DNA from: an uncultured Prevotellaceae bacterium
Lineage (GTDB): Bacteria > Bacteroidota > Bacteroidia > Bacteroidales > Bacteroidaceae
NCBI GenBank assembly: GCA_902792685.1
Contig: CADBAP010000001.1
Coordinates: 1-63,319, forward strand
Length of the DNA: 63,319 nt
Direction: 5' to 3'
This document shows, in pieces, positions 28,092 to 36,852 of the stretch (positions are counted from its first letter, which is position 1; every line of letters starts with the position of its first letter). The position numbers and the translations under genes are program-made. Under the pieces are notes generated by a model. That model had not been told where the DNA came from and did not search any database. It worked only from the letters and a program-made list of their open reading frames with translations.

Positions 28092-28697
28092 TTAATATTC
28101 ATTATATGAGACGTTATCTGGATTCCATTTGTTTTTCGGCTGTGCAGGTTCCTGTGGATGTCCAATAACGATTGTACAAAGGGGCACAATGTTTTCTGGA
28201 GCCTTCAGTAACTTGCGAACCGCATTTGACCGTTCCTCATTCGGATAAAGTCCCGTCCACACAGCACCTAATCCCAGCGCATGGGCAGCCAGCAGGATAT
28301 TCTCTGTTGCTGCCGAACAGTCTTGAATCCAGAATCCACGCCCCGTTCCTTCAAGCGCTTTCTCCATGTTGCCGCAAACCACAATGACCAACGGAGCTTT
28401 AGCAGCCATTCCTGAACCACGATTGGCTTCAGCAAGCGCATTCAATTTTTCTCGGTCGGTAACCACCACGAAGTGCCAAGGTTGTCTGTTTACAGCTGTC
28501 GGTGCCGCCATTCCTGCACGAAGCATCGTCTCAATGTTCTCCTTCGATACCGTCTCAGAAGTGTAGTTACGAACACTGGTACGCGTCATAATGTTGTTGA
28601 TGGCAGTCTGTGCATCGTTGTTCTCACTCGTCTGTTGCGCTGAAGCACACGCTGTCATAGCAAGTGCCAGCGTCATCATCGTCATCTTTCTCATCAT
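28092..28697 (-). CDS. Exported nitroreductase-family flavoprotein
   Basis: A 201-residue nitroreductase. The fold marks are TRTSVRNYTSETV (FMN-binding Arg/Ser), APTAVNRQPWHFVVV, and AAHALGLGAVWTGLYP with the late VIGHPQE. Unusually for a cytoplasmic flavoenzyme it starts with a signal or lipoprotein-like sequence (MTMMTLALAMTACASAQQ), so it is probably periplasmic or membrane-anchored. Such exported nitroreductases are frequent in Bacteroidales. Substrate unknown. Confidence 0.88.
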   Translation of the reverse strand: MMRKMTMMTLALAMTACASAQQTSENNDAQTAINNIMTRTSVRNYTSETVSKENIETMLRAGMAAPTAVNRQPWHFVVVTDREKLNALAEANRGSGMAAKAPLVIVVCGNMEKALEGTGRGFWIQDCSAATENILLAAHALGLGAVWTGLYPNEERSNAVRKLLKAPENIVPLCTIVIGHPQEPAQPKNKWNPDNVSYNEY

Positions 28698-28735
28698 TGC
28701 AAGGTTTATTTATAAAGATTTGTATTTTAGATCTG

Positions 28736-29827
28736 CTACTTTTTCATGCCCGTCTGCTTCGTCAGCGTCTGGATGGCTTTCAGCTGTTCTGTACTGAGGG
28801 CTGGGATATTGTGGGCACGCTCATATTCAGCCAGTTCGCTGAGACTCATATCACCCGAACGGCCTTTGTTCAGTTCCTTGCAACGTTCTTTGAATTCTTT
28901 TTCGTCATAATAGGCTTTGTCGGTGGCATAGAGGTATAGAATCGTGATTTTCTTTCCTTTCTTCGCGTCATGTTCCCAGTGATCTACTGCCATCACAAAG
29001 TTCTGGCGTTGCACTTTCCCTTCATCGTCAAGCTTGAATATCTCCGTATATTGATAGGTGTAGTTCTTTTCCTCACGGACTTTTGCCTGTTTATCCTCGC
29101 CGTTCACCTTGTTGGCATAAATTTGGGTCCGGCCACCATCAAGCGTGGTGATAGACATACCGTCATCATGGATGATATTTCCCACCACACCCTCGGGATT
29201 TTTGACCAACCATTTGTTCTCACCATCAGCCTCGAAACCAATCTTATAGTAGTCCTGGAATTTCTTGTTACGACGTATTGACTGCTCTATGGACGATGCG
29301 GCTTGTTTTGCAGCTTTCTCGCCCAGAATTTGCAAATCTTGTGTGTTCCATGTGAGCGCCTTGTTGGCAGCACCTCCGAATGCCCACACACCGTGAGTTT
29401 TTCCTTTGTACTTATTTTGTATCTCGTGACCCACAGGTATGATGCCTGCCGTATAGACACGCAACGAGTCGTCGATATAGCTGAAGGCGCGGAAATAGTA
29501 TTCCACATAGAGATAGGGTTTGGGCTTCACGACAACCTCGTTCAAGCCAAAGTCCACACTCTCCAATATAATGCGTCCATTCTGTAACGAGCTGACAGTC
29601 ACCAGTTTTGGCTTGTATGCCACATGGGTGACAGCCACCTTCGCAGCACCCTTGACGTCTGCCAGCTCACCATTCAGGTCTGTCATACCGATGAGGATGC
29701 CATCCTCGGTTTGCACACTGACCAGGGGAATGCCGTATCCATCATCGTCCATCACAACAATTTTCTGCGCCTGAGCACTGAGAGCAGTCATCATGGCTAC
29801 TGCAACCATCCATAGAAACTTTCTCAT
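28736..29827 (-). CDS. Secreted protein with carboxypeptidase-regulatory-like (CarboxypepD_reg) N-terminus
   Basis: About 363 residues. The start at 29827 (MRKFLWMVAVAMMTALSAQA) is chosen over the ATG 21 bp upstream because it directly gives a signal peptide. The N-terminal 80 residues after cleavage look like a CarboxypepD_reg/CNA-B type beta domain (DDDGYGIPLVSVQTEDGILIG...DLNGELADV). The rest is a mixed region with several Tyr-rich strands and an acidic/basic C-terminus. No catalytic motif recognised. Probably periplasmic or on the outer membrane. Confidence 0.75.
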   Translation of the reverse strand: MRKFLWMVAVAMMTALSAQAQKIVVMDDDGYGIPLVSVQTEDGILIGMTDLNGELADVKGAAKVAVTHVAYKPKLVTVSSLQNGRIILESVDFGLNEVVVKPKPYLYVEYYFRAFSYIDDSLRVYTAGIIPVGHEIQNKYKGKTHGVWAFGGAANKALTWNTQDLQILGEKAAKQAASSIEQSIRRNKKFQDYYKIGFEADGENKWLVKNPEGVVGNIIHDDGMSITTLDGGRTQIYANKVNGEDKQAKVREEKNYTYQYTEIFKLDDEGKVQRQNFVMAVDHWEHDAKKGKKITILYLYATDKAYYDEKEFKERCKELNKGRSGDMSLSELAEYERAHNIPALSTEQLKAIQTLTKQTGMKK

Positions 29828-29866
29828 AGTTGTATCATATTTTTGCAAGAAATGGTAAATGTATTT

Positions 29867-30478
29867 CTATATATTGTGGATATCAACATAACCGTTCATG
29901 ACAGCATAGATGGTTAATGACGAAACGCTCTTCATGTCCAGTTTCTCCATGATGTTCTTGCGATGAGTAATGACAGTGGTGATGCTGATATGCAACATGT
30001 CGGCGATTTCTTTGTTTATATATCCTTGTGCTATTAATGAAAGAACTTCTATCTCTCTGTCTGATAAGATTTTAGACTGAGTCGCCTTAGGCATTGGCGG
30101 AAGGTTTCGACCACCACCGTGAGCACCTTGCACCATCAGAAGTAACGTTCTTACCAACTCCTCTTCTGGAACTTGCACACAGAGACAATGAAAATCCGAT
30201 AACTGAGCATTCGGATCTGTCGTCATTGTCAACACAATCGTTTGACGACGATATGTCAAGAAAAACTGACGATTCTCCAACACGACAGACATCGCAACGA
30301 AATAATGAAAATACTTCTCCATACCTACCTGCCGCAGCTGCTCCAAGGATGAGAAAACATCAATTTGCATGATGGGCATCACGGTTTGAAGCATCTGCCT
30401 CAAACCCATCGACGCCAGTGTATTGGTATCAACGATCGCCACATGCGGACGTCCGTTTTTCATCATCTCTGCATTCAT
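29867..30478 (-). CDS. LuxR/NarL-type regulator with a degenerate receiver domain
   Basis: A 203-residue protein starting at MNAEMMKNGRPHVAIVD. The C-terminal LuxR helix-turn-helix is canonical (LSDREIEVLSLIAQGYINKEIADMLHIS ... THRKNIMEKL, split here). The N-terminal half has receiver-like layout, but the acidic pair is reduced to one Asp (IVDTNTL) and the expected phospho-acceptor position reads HYFVAMSVVLEN with no Asp. It is therefore unlikely to be switched by phosphorylation. The start was chosen because the promoter at 30499-30529 lies inside the longer reading frame. It is divergent from the DUF4468 gene. Confidence 0.85.
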   Translation of the reverse strand: MNAEMMKNGRPHVAIVDTNTLASMGLRQMLQTVMPIMQIDVFSSLEQLRQVGMEKYFHYFVAMSVVLENRQFFLTYRRQTIVLTMTTDPNAQLSDFHCLCVQVPEEELVRTLLLMVQGAHGGGRNLPPMPKATQSKILSDREIEVLSLIAQGYINKEIADMLHISITTVITHRKNIMEKLDMKSVSSLTIYAVMNGYVDIHNI

Positions 30479-30498
30479 GTACCTAGTCTTTGTGAGTG

Positions 30499-30529
30499 CA
30501 AAGATACGTTTTAGTACGTAAAAGACAAA
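30499..30529 (-). promoter_or_regulatory. Consensus promoter for the LuxR-type regulator
   Basis: On the minus strand TTTG (30526-30529), a 19-bp spacer, then TATCTTTG (30499-30506): a perfect fit to the Bacteroidetes -33/-7 consensus. It places the transcription start a few bases before 30490 and fixes the gene start at 30478. Confidence 0.85.
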
Positions 30530-30577
30530 ATTTATGCACAACAAAACACATTATTATGGTTAATGAATGTTTAATCG

Positions 30578-30608
30578 TTTGACATTCTATCGATATTTTG
30601 TAAATTTG
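30578..30608 (+). promoter_or_regulatory. Consensus promoter for the DUF4468 operon
   Basis: TTTG (30578-30581), 19-bp spacer, TAAATTTG (30601-30608), back to back with the LuxR-type regulator promoter. It supports the start at 30637. Confidence 0.85.
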
Positions 30609-30636
30609 CCAGTTGAAAATTTTAATTGTGCAAAAT

Positions 30637-31617
30637 ATGAAAAAGATATTGATTATCGGATTGATGTGTTTGCCCCTCACAATGATGGCGCAAAATGAAA
30701 TAACAAAATCACAAACCGACCGTGTTGCAGAATTGCAGGCTGAAGCAGCAGCGAAGGCAAAAGCAGCTCAAGAAGCTGCCGAGGCTGCACAAAAAGCTGC
30801 TCGTGAGGCTCAGGAAGCGGCTGAAAAAGCAGCCATAGAAGCTAAGAAAGCTGAACAAGCAGAACTGGAACAAGCCAAGAAAGCACAACAGGAAGCCCAA
30901 AAAGCAGACGCGGCAAGAAAAGCCGAGGAAGCTAAAAAAGTCGAGGAAGCTAAAAAAGCCGAAGAAGCCAAGAAAGCTGTGGAAACAAAAGATGGATGGA
31001 CTGTTCCTGAAACAAATAACGACTGGGTAGTTCCTGAAACCAAGAAAGACATCACAACAACCACTTCTCAGAAACAAGCAAAGGAAATAGAGAAAAACGA
31101 GAAATTGGAAAAGAATGCTCCCTATTTAGTGGACAATGCCGTTCCTGTTGTTGATGGCGAGGTACAATGGACCTATCGTATTTCCGCTCCAGGCAAAACA
31201 GCCAAGCAATTGTACGACACAATGTTTACCTTCCTTGACAATATGACACATGAAGAGAACCAGCTGGAGCGCAGCAAAGTTGCCATTGTCAACGAGAAGC
31301 AGCACTCCATCGCTGCCACCTTCCAGGAGTGGCTGGTATTCTCGCAGAACTTTATCTCACTGGATCGTACCAAGTTCTCATACTTGTTGCAGGTAAACTG
31401 CACCAATGGAAGCGTAGAGGTTACAATGAGTCGCCTAAGCTATGTATATGAGGTCGGTGGAAAACCTGAAACCTATAAAGCAGAGGAATGGATCACAGAC
31501 AAATATGCCGTCAACAAGAAGCACACGAAACTGTTGCCTATATCTGGAAAGTTCCGTCGCAAGACCATTGACCGCAAGAACGAAATCTTCAAGAATATGG
31601 AGGAGGCCGTGAAATGA
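30637..31617 (+). CDS. DUF4468 protein with a long Ala/Lys/Glu coiled coil
   Basis: A 326-residue exported protein: signal peptide (MKKILIIGLMCLPLTMMAQ), then a charged coiled coil of about 100 residues made of repeats such as KKAEEAKK and AAEAAQKAAREA, a WTVPE/WVVPE doublet, and a C-terminal domain with the DUF4468 pattern (VQWTYRISAPGKTAKQLYDT). The coiled coil resembles TolA-like periplasm-spanning helices, which is inference. Start chosen from the promoter and signal peptide. Its stop overlaps the next gene by ATGA. Confidence 0.85.
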   Translation: MKKILIIGLMCLPLTMMAQNEITKSQTDRVAELQAEAAAKAKAAQEAAEAAQKAAREAQEAAEKAAIEAKKAEQAELEQAKKAQQEAQKADAARKAEEAKKVEEAKKAEEAKKAVETKDGWTVPETNNDWVVPETKKDITTTTSQKQAKEIEKNEKLEKNAPYLVDNAVPVVDGEVQWTYRISAPGKTAKQLYDTMFTFLDNMTHEENQLERSKVAIVNEKQHSIAATFQEWLVFSQNFISLDRTKFSYLLQVNCTNGSVEVTMSRLSYVYEVGGKPETYKAEEWITDKYAVNKKHTKLLPISGKFRRKTIDRKNEIFKNMEEAVK

Positions 31618-31793
31618 ACAAAGATCTCGTCTTCAAAATCCGTCAGATACTAAATCTGATTTTCATCCTTGCCGTCATTGCAGGAGCATGTGTCTATTTC
31701 TTCAGCGAAAATCAGACAATGGCGCTGCTTATCTTCCTTACTGCTGTCGTTTTCAAGATGGCAGAATCAATTTTACGAATGCTTCATAAATGA
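31614..31793 (+). CDS. Small 59-residue membrane protein between DUF4468 and porin genes
   Basis: A short gene with ATGA overlaps at both ends (31614-31617 with the DUF4468 gene and 31790-31793 with the porin gene), which strongly supports translation. It has two hydrophobic helices (about residues 10-30, LNLIFILAVIAGACVYFF, and 35-48, MALLIFLTAVVF) and positively charged ends. The function is unknown; the coupling suggests it works with the envelope proteins on either side. Confidence 0.85.
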   Translation: MNKDLVFKIRQILNLIFILAVIAGACVYFFSENQTMALLIFLTAVVFKMAESILRMLHK

Positions 31794-34135
31794 ACAAACG
31801 ATATCTTATCTTAATGCTCATGACCACCATCATGAGAATTGCTACTGCACAGGATTTTAGACAATTTGACGAAGACGACCCGCTGTCTTCCTCCACAAAC
31901 AACAAGAATTTCGGAAGGTCTGACAGTATTCAGAGTCAGCACAAGGAGATTCCGAAAGGCTTGAAGGTATGGACGATTGACGAGCGTTTTGGCGACCGTA
32001 CTTTTACGGAACCTGATACTGTCAGTCACATGTATATGAACAGTATCTTCACAACAGGACTGCGTGGAGAATACAACACATTGGGAAGTCTCGGCTCCCC
32101 ACGCCTGAACCGTATCTTCATTGACAGAGAATTCGGTGATACCGACTTCCTGTTCACTCACCCATACACTTATTTCCTGACACCCGTTCAGGACTTCCAT
32201 TTCACCAACACCCTCTCCCCCATTACCAATCTGTCGTACAACACCTGCGGTAACCACACTAATGGTGAAGACCACTTCAAAGCATTCTTTGCGGTAAATG
32301 CAGGTAAGCGCTTGGGCTTCGGCTTCAAGTTCGACTATTTGTACCAACGAGGCTACTACTCCAACCAACAGGCGTCGTTCTTTGACTACACAATGTTTGG
32401 GTCTTATCTGGGTGAACGCTATCAGGCTCACCTGCTGATGTCAACCAACCATATGAAACTGTCGGAAAACGGTGGTATCACCAACGATGACTATGTGAAG
32501 CATCCGGAGACGACGCAGGAAAGCTACTCGGAGGAGGAAATTCCTACGGTTCTCAGCCAGAACTGGAACCGTAATGACAACCAGCATATCTTCTTCAACC
32601 ACCGTTACAGTTTAGGCTTCACCAGAAAGGTTAAGATGACGGAAGATGAAATCAGGGCACGAAAGTTTGCCATTGAATCCCAAAAAGAGAATGCGGCAGA
32701 GGAAGCGAAGGAAAAGGCTCAGAAAAATGCCAAGCGTGACGGAAGGACCTTCGATGAAAAAGAATACGACAAGGAACAGGCGATGAAGGGGCGCCCTGTA
32801 AATGCGGTCATTGCTGGTGAGGAACCAATAGGAAACGCATCTCGCGACAAAGCCGACAACCGTATCACCGTTGACAGCAAGGAGCAAGCCGACAGTCTGC
32901 TTGCTGCACAAGCACTTCCTCCAGCAGCAGAAGAGGAATGGATGAAGGATGAATACGTACCTGTTACCAGTTTCATTCACACGGTAAAATTCGACAACTA
33001 CAAGCGTATCTATCAGGCTTACGCAACACCTACAGGATATTATCTGAACAACTATGATAATACGCCGAATATATTCCAAGGTGACTCTATCTATGACAAG
33101 ACCAAACATTGGGAGTTGAAGAATACGTTTGCCGTTGCCCTGCTGGAAGGTTTCAACAAATGGGCGAAAGCCGGTATCAAACTCTTTGCCTCTTACGACA
33201 TCCGTCATTTTACCCTACCCAACGACCAGAACGGTTGGACATCCTACAATGAAAATGCATTCAACATCGGTGGACAACTCAGTAAGACGCTCGGAAAGAC
33301 GATTCACTATAATGTTCTGGCTGATATCGGTGTTGTCGGTGATGATGCGGGAGATGTGGAATTGGATGCAAACGCTGATGTGAACTTCAAACTTTTTGGT
33401 GACACCGTACAGTTGGCTGCCAAAGGTATCTTCTATATCCACCAGCCGGAATTCTACTATTCAACCTATCATTCCAAGCACTACTGGTGGGACCATGATG
33501 ACTTGTCGAATATCACACATACACGATTGGAAGGTCTCTTCTCGCTCAAGCGTACACGAACACAACTGCGGGTGGCTTTCGATGAAATCAAGAACTACAC
33601 GTACTTCGGAATGGGATACGACGTGACCAGTGACTACTCACGCGCCAATAACACCATTGCTGTACGACAGTGTAGCGATGCCATCAGTCTGTTGACATTA
33701 CAATTAAAACAAGATTTCACATTGGGCATCGTCAACTGGGAAAACGAAATCACCTATCAGCATAGCACCAAGGAAGACATCCTGCCTGTGCCGGCTCTGA
33801 ATATTTATACCAACCTGTATCTGCGCTTTAAGATTGCACGTGTGTTGAAATGCGACTTGGGTGCCGACATGCGCTATTTCACCAGCTATTATGCACCCGA
33901 CTACTCACCCGGACTGGGACAGTTTGCCATTCAGGAGACGGAAGCAAGCCGCGTGAAAGTGGGCAATTACCCATTGGTCAACGTCTATGCAAACTTCCAC
34001 TTGAAGCACACACGATTCTTCGTGATGCTGAGTCACGTGAACTACAGTGATGGCGGAAACTATTTCCTCACACCTCACTATCCGCTGAACACACGCCTGT
34101 TCCGTTTCGGTATCAGCTGGAACTTCTTTAACTAA
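31790..34135 (+). CDS. Putative porin (Bacteroidetes outer-membrane beta-barrel, PF14121-like)
   Basis: A 781-residue outer-membrane protein. Signal peptide (MLMTTIMRIATAQ), then a conserved N-terminal block (FRQFDEDDPLSSS; GLKVWTIDERFGDRTF; LGSLGSPRLNRIF) typical of the Bacteroidetes putative porin family, then many amphipathic strands ending in a C-terminal Phe-rich strand (RFGISWNFFN). A charged insertion (about 285-385, rich in Lys/Glu) is probably an extracellular or periplasmic loop. Third gene of the operon with the DUF4468 and small membrane proteins. Confidence 0.88.
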   Translation: MNKRYLILMLMTTIMRIATAQDFRQFDEDDPLSSSTNNKNFGRSDSIQSQHKEIPKGLKVWTIDERFGDRTFTEPDTVSHMYMNSIFTTGLRGEYNTLGSLGSPRLNRIFIDREFGDTDFLFTHPYTYFLTPVQDFHFTNTLSPITNLSYNTCGNHTNGEDHFKAFFAVNAGKRLGFGFKFDYLYQRGYYSNQQASFFDYTMFGSYLGERYQAHLLMSTNHMKLSENGGITNDDYVKHPETTQESYSEEEIPTVLSQNWNRNDNQHIFFNHRYSLGFTRKVKMTEDEIRARKFAIESQKENAAEEAKEKAQKNAKRDGRTFDEKEYDKEQAMKGRPVNAVIAGEEPIGNASRDKADNRITVDSKEQADSLLAAQALPPAAEEEWMKDEYVPVTSFIHTVKFDNYKRIYQAYATPTGYYLNNYDNTPNIFQGDSIYDKTKHWELKNTFAVALLEGFNKWAKAGIKLFASYDIRHFTLPNDQNGWTSYNENAFNIGGQLSKTLGKTIHYNVLADIGVVGDDAGDVELDANADVNFKLFGDTVQLAAKGIFYIHQPEFYYSTYHSKHYWWDHDDLSNITHTRLEGLFSLKRTRTQLRVAFDEIKNYTYFGMGYDVTSDYSRANNTIAVRQCSDAISLLTLQLKQDFTLGIVNWENEITYQHSTKEDILPVPALNIYTNLYLRFKIARVLKCDLGADMRYFTSYYAPDYSPGLGQFAIQETEASRVKVGNYPLVNVYANFHLKHTRFFVMLSHVNYSDGGNYFLTPHYPLNTRLFRFGISWNFFN

Positions 34136-34142
34136 TTCAATG

Positions 34143-34187
34143 TTAGAAGTTAAGAAGTTAAGGAAGATAAAAAGTTAAGAGGTTAAG
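34143..34187. repeat. Degenerate 8-bp repeat of the GAAGTTAA type
   Basis: Repeated AGTTAAGA-like units fill the gap between porin and HD genes; same family as 726-751. Confidence 0.7.
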
Positions 34188-34212
34188 CCCGATAGAAAAC
34201 AACTTTGAAACA

Positions 34213-34857
34213 ATGAACAGCACGCACCAATACGTAAGCCTCGACCTGATGGAGTTTATTGAAACATCCATCTTGCCTCGTTACGCGGAATTCGACAAGG
34301 CACACAACCTGTCGCATGCCACAAGTGTCATTAAACGCTCTGTAGAATTGGCGAAGATGCTGGGGGCAGACATTGATATGGCCTATACCATTGCTGCCTA
34401 TCACGACTTGGGATTAGAAGGTCCACGCGCCATTCATCATCTTACCAGTGGAAAAATCCTGATGGCTGACGCCCGATTGAAACGCTGGTTCTCTGCTGAC
34501 CAAATCAAGTTAATGAAGGAAGCCGTTGAAGACCATCGTGCTTCTGCGAGTCATGCTCCCCGCAGCATCTACGGAAAGATTGTGGCAGAGGCTGACCGCA
34601 ACCTTGAGCCAGAAACGGTCTTCCGTCGTACCATCCAGTTTGGCATCAGTCATTATCCAGAAAAATCGAAGGAGGAACAATGGGAACGGTTTATGGAGCA
34701 CATGCAAAACAAATATTCATCGCATGGCTATATTAAATTGTGGTTACCAAACTCACCCAATGCCAAACAGCTCAACGAGATACGAGCCTATATCGAAGAG
34801 CCAAACCACTTGCGTCCACTCTTCGACAAATTATTTGAAGAGGAAAAAAATCCTTGA
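34213..34857 (+). CDS. HD-domain phosphohydrolase
   Basis: A 214-residue single-domain HD protein. Metal-ligand motifs are visible: His in HNLSHATSVI, the HD pair in AAYHDLGL, a following His pair region (RAIHHLTSG), and Asp in AEADRNL. The family cleaves phosphate esters of nucleotides or related compounds; the substrate is not readable. The C-terminal part (about 140-214) is helical and charged. Confidence 0.88.
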   Translation: MNSTHQYVSLDLMEFIETSILPRYAEFDKAHNLSHATSVIKRSVELAKMLGADIDMAYTIAAYHDLGLEGPRAIHHLTSGKILMADARLKRWFSADQIKLMKEAVEDHRASASHAPRSIYGKIVAEADRNLEPETVFRRTIQFGISHYPEKSKEEQWERFMEHMQNKYSSHGYIKLWLPNSPNAKQLNEIRAYIEEPNHLRPLFDKLFEEEKNP

Positions 34858-34920
34858 ACTCTTTGGACCTTTAAAAATCCTTGTTCTCCTTGAACTCCCT
34901 GTCTCCTTGAACTCCTAAAT
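34858..34920. repeat. Degenerate 8-bp repeat TCCTTGAA/CTCCTTG
   Basis: Several TCCTTGAAC-like units follow the HD gene stop. Their reverse complement (GTTCAAGGAG) resembles the array at 15370-15400. Confidence 0.7.
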
Positions 34921-35076
34921 TTAGAAGTACCCTAGATAATGTAGCACGACTGCAAAGATGACGATAAGGATGACGGTTACAACTGTACGGAACAGACAAC
35001 TTGCCACCTTTTTGATGAGCAGGATGCCCACCACCAATGCGATTAGTAATCCTATGTAATATCCGAAATTATCCAT
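34921..35076 (-). CDS. Small 51-residue membrane protein downstream of rluA-like gene
   Basis: ATG at 35076, one base after the TAA of the pseudouridine synthase gene. It has two hydrophobic segments (residues 7-20 GLLIALVVGILL region, and 31-46 TVVTVILIVIFAVVL) with a basic linker (IKKVASCLFR). Tight spacing, membrane topology and a clean start and stop support it as a real gene. The function is unknown. Confidence 0.78.
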   Translation of the reverse strand: MDNFGYYIGLLIALVVGILLIKKVASCLFRTVVTVILIVIFAVVLHYLGYF

Positions 35077-35077
35077 T

Positions 35078-35980
35078 TTACTTGTTATTCATAATAAATT
35101 TAAAATCATTGGGAACAGGTGTCTCAAACTCCATACGTTGATGTGTTACAGGATGATAGAAACACAGTACATAGGCATGAAGACACAAACGATGGATGGG
35201 ATCGTCTCCATTGCCGTATTTTACATCCCCGCAAACAGGATGTCCCATATCTGCTGAGTGCACACGAATCTGATTCTTCCGACCTGTTTCCAAGCGGTAT
35301 TCCACCAAGGAATGGTCAGCCGTGCGGGCTAATGTGTGGAAATGAGTAACGGCATATTTTCCGCCATTGTCAACAGGAGACGAATAAGTAACATACGCCT
35401 TGTTGTCTTTCAGCCAATTGGCAATCGTTCCTTCATCGTCTTCCATCTCTCCACTGACAACAGCCACATAGCGGCGATCGTAAACAATCTGGTGCCATTC
35501 ATGTTCCAGAATCTGTTCCGTTGTCATATCTTTGGCATAAATCATTAGGCCGCTGGTATCCCGGTCCAGACGATGAACCACATGTGCCGTACAGTTCTGA
35601 CGGGTCTTGCGGAAATAATCATCCAACACGGATTTCACATTCAGCGAGGAATGTCCTGCAGCCATCGAGAGAATACCGATATTTTTTTCCACCACCACCA
35701 AGTAGCGGTCTTCATAGACGATCTTCACATAGCGGCTTTTGAACTGGTCATTCTTCTTTGTCTGACTGACAGCTATCTTCATTCCCGGCTGCAAGAGGAA
35801 ATCGAACTGGGTGACCACCTTTCCGTTCACCTTGATGCCCCTGCCTTGAAGCGTAGCCTTCACTTTCGAACGACTCTGCTGCAAATGGTTCAGCAACCAC
35901 TCCAACAGCGGTGCTTCTTCTTTCACCGTATAGTGGTCGTAACGATCTTGCGGCTGATTGTATTGATTCCTATTTTTCAT
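35078..35980 (-). CDS. RluA-family pseudouridine synthase
   Basis: A 300-residue RNA pseudouridine synthase. An N-terminal S4-like RNA-binding domain (about 25-85, LLQGRGIKVNGKVV-type sequence) precedes the catalytic domain with HRLDRDTSGLMIYAK, which contains the catalytic Asp, and later YRLETGRKNQIRVH. These modify uridines in 23S rRNA or tRNA; the exact target is not determined. It overlaps the upstream M15 peptidase gene by ATGA (35977-35980). Confidence 0.93.
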   Translation of the reverse strand: MKNRNQYNQPQDRYDHYTVKEEAPLLEWLLNHLQQSRSKVKATLQGRGIKVNGKVVTQFDFLLQPGMKIAVSQTKKNDQFKSRYVKIVYEDRYLVVVEKNIGILSMAAGHSSLNVKSVLDDYFRKTRQNCTAHVVHRLDRDTSGLMIYAKDMTTEQILEHEWHQIVYDRRYVAVVSGEMEDDEGTIANWLKDNKAYVTYSSPVDNGGKYAVTHFHTLARTADHSLVEYRLETGRKNQIRVHSADMGHPVCGDVKYGNGDDPIHRLCLHAYVLCFYHPVTHQRMEFETPVPNDFKFIMNNK

Positions 35981-36744
35981 TTTTCAAAATGCTGATAGTC
36001 TTTACGGCTCTTCCAGCTACCTCCCCAGATAAAGCCATGTGCCTTGAAAAGTTTGTATGCCAAATCGTTGGTGTCTATTTTGTACTTGAACGACTTGCTG
36101 CGGTCACAGTATTTTGCTGCGTTGACAGGCTGTACAAAAAAACTTCCGTCGGCACGTTTCTTACAATATGGATTATACAATGTATTCAAGTCCACTGCCA
36201 ACCCTCGCGCATGCTTCGAAAGATTCTTGGAGTTCGCCACCGTACGGTAACAAAAACACGAAGTGTTGTTGGCACGCATCTGTCGCTCGTCATCTGCATC
36301 ATACACATCAGGCAACACCATTCGTTCTATGGGATATTTTGCTTTGTACAATTGACGGAAGATATCAACCAAATCGTTGGCAATCGACTTGTTGCAAACC
36401 ATTTCCCCGATATGAATCTGCTCATCATAGTCCCAATGTAACGTACGGACATATCGCAAATCGGCACGCTTGATATGTGGATTCTCTTTGTATGATTTAC
36501 CCTGCATGCGCTGCCAGACTGCATCAGGAATAGGATCTGCATGGAAACAGTTTGACTCTCCGTATGCCTTCACCTGCTCTGCGGTCACCGTCTCACCGGC
36601 ACGCCATTCCTGCATGGATTTCGGTTGTGACGTTTGTTTGTTCGTGTTAACGCCTTGCGCTTTGGCATCCTTTGGCAGAATAGCCAATATGACTACGCAA
36701 AGAGACAACCACAAGCACTTGATTTTTTTCCCCTTCATTGGCAT
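35977..36744 (-). CDS. M15-family D,D-carboxypeptidase-like exported peptidase
   Basis: About 255 residues after the start at 36744 (MPMKGKKIKCLWL; 36738 is an equal alternative). A signal peptide (LWLSLCVVILAILPKDAKA) leads into an M15/VanY-like zinc peptidase domain with SKHARGLAVDLN (His and Asp ligands) and the last ligand in KDYQHFEK. It should cut peptidoglycan stem peptides in the periplasm. The promoter at 36764-36794 excludes the longer start at 36777. Confidence 0.88.
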   Translation of the reverse strand: MPMKGKKIKCLWLSLCVVILAILPKDAKAQGVNTNKQTSQPKSMQEWRAGETVTAEQVKAYGESNCFHADPIPDAVWQRMQGKSYKENPHIKRADLRYVRTLHWDYDEQIHIGEMVCNKSIANDLVDIFRQLYKAKYPIERMVLPDVYDADDERQMRANNTSCFCYRTVANSKNLSKHARGLAVDLNTLYNPYCKKRADGSFFVQPVNAAKYCDRSKSFKYKIDTNDLAYKLFKAHGFIWGGSWKSRKDYQHFEK

Positions 36745-36763
36745 CAATTTCGTTTTTTGTTTG

Positions 36764-36794
36764 CAAAGATAACTCAATTCAAAGACTTGGCAAA
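36764..36794 (-). promoter_or_regulatory. Consensus promoter for the M15 peptidase operon
   Basis: Minus strand TTTG (36791-36794), 19-bp spacer, TATCTTTG (36764-36771). Confidence 0.85.
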
Positions 36795-36838
36795 GAAAAT
36801 ATTATGAAAAAAGATGCACCTCAATCTAAAAAAAGAAT

Positions 36839-36846
36839 TACCTTTG
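36839..36846 (+). promoter_or_regulatory. -7 element TACCTTTG for the Fur-family gene
   Basis: Exact TAnnTTTG ending 7 bp before the ATG at 36853, so the transcript would be leaderless or nearly so. It lies inside the reading frame that would start at 36814. Confidence 0.7.
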
Positions 36847-36852
36847 CAGGCG

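Noticed and set aside
36814..36852. Longer start of the Fur-family gene (MHLNLKKELPLQ)
   Set aside because: The only promoter element in the gap, TACCTTTG, lies inside this extension, and the family begins near MSEEKSTQ.
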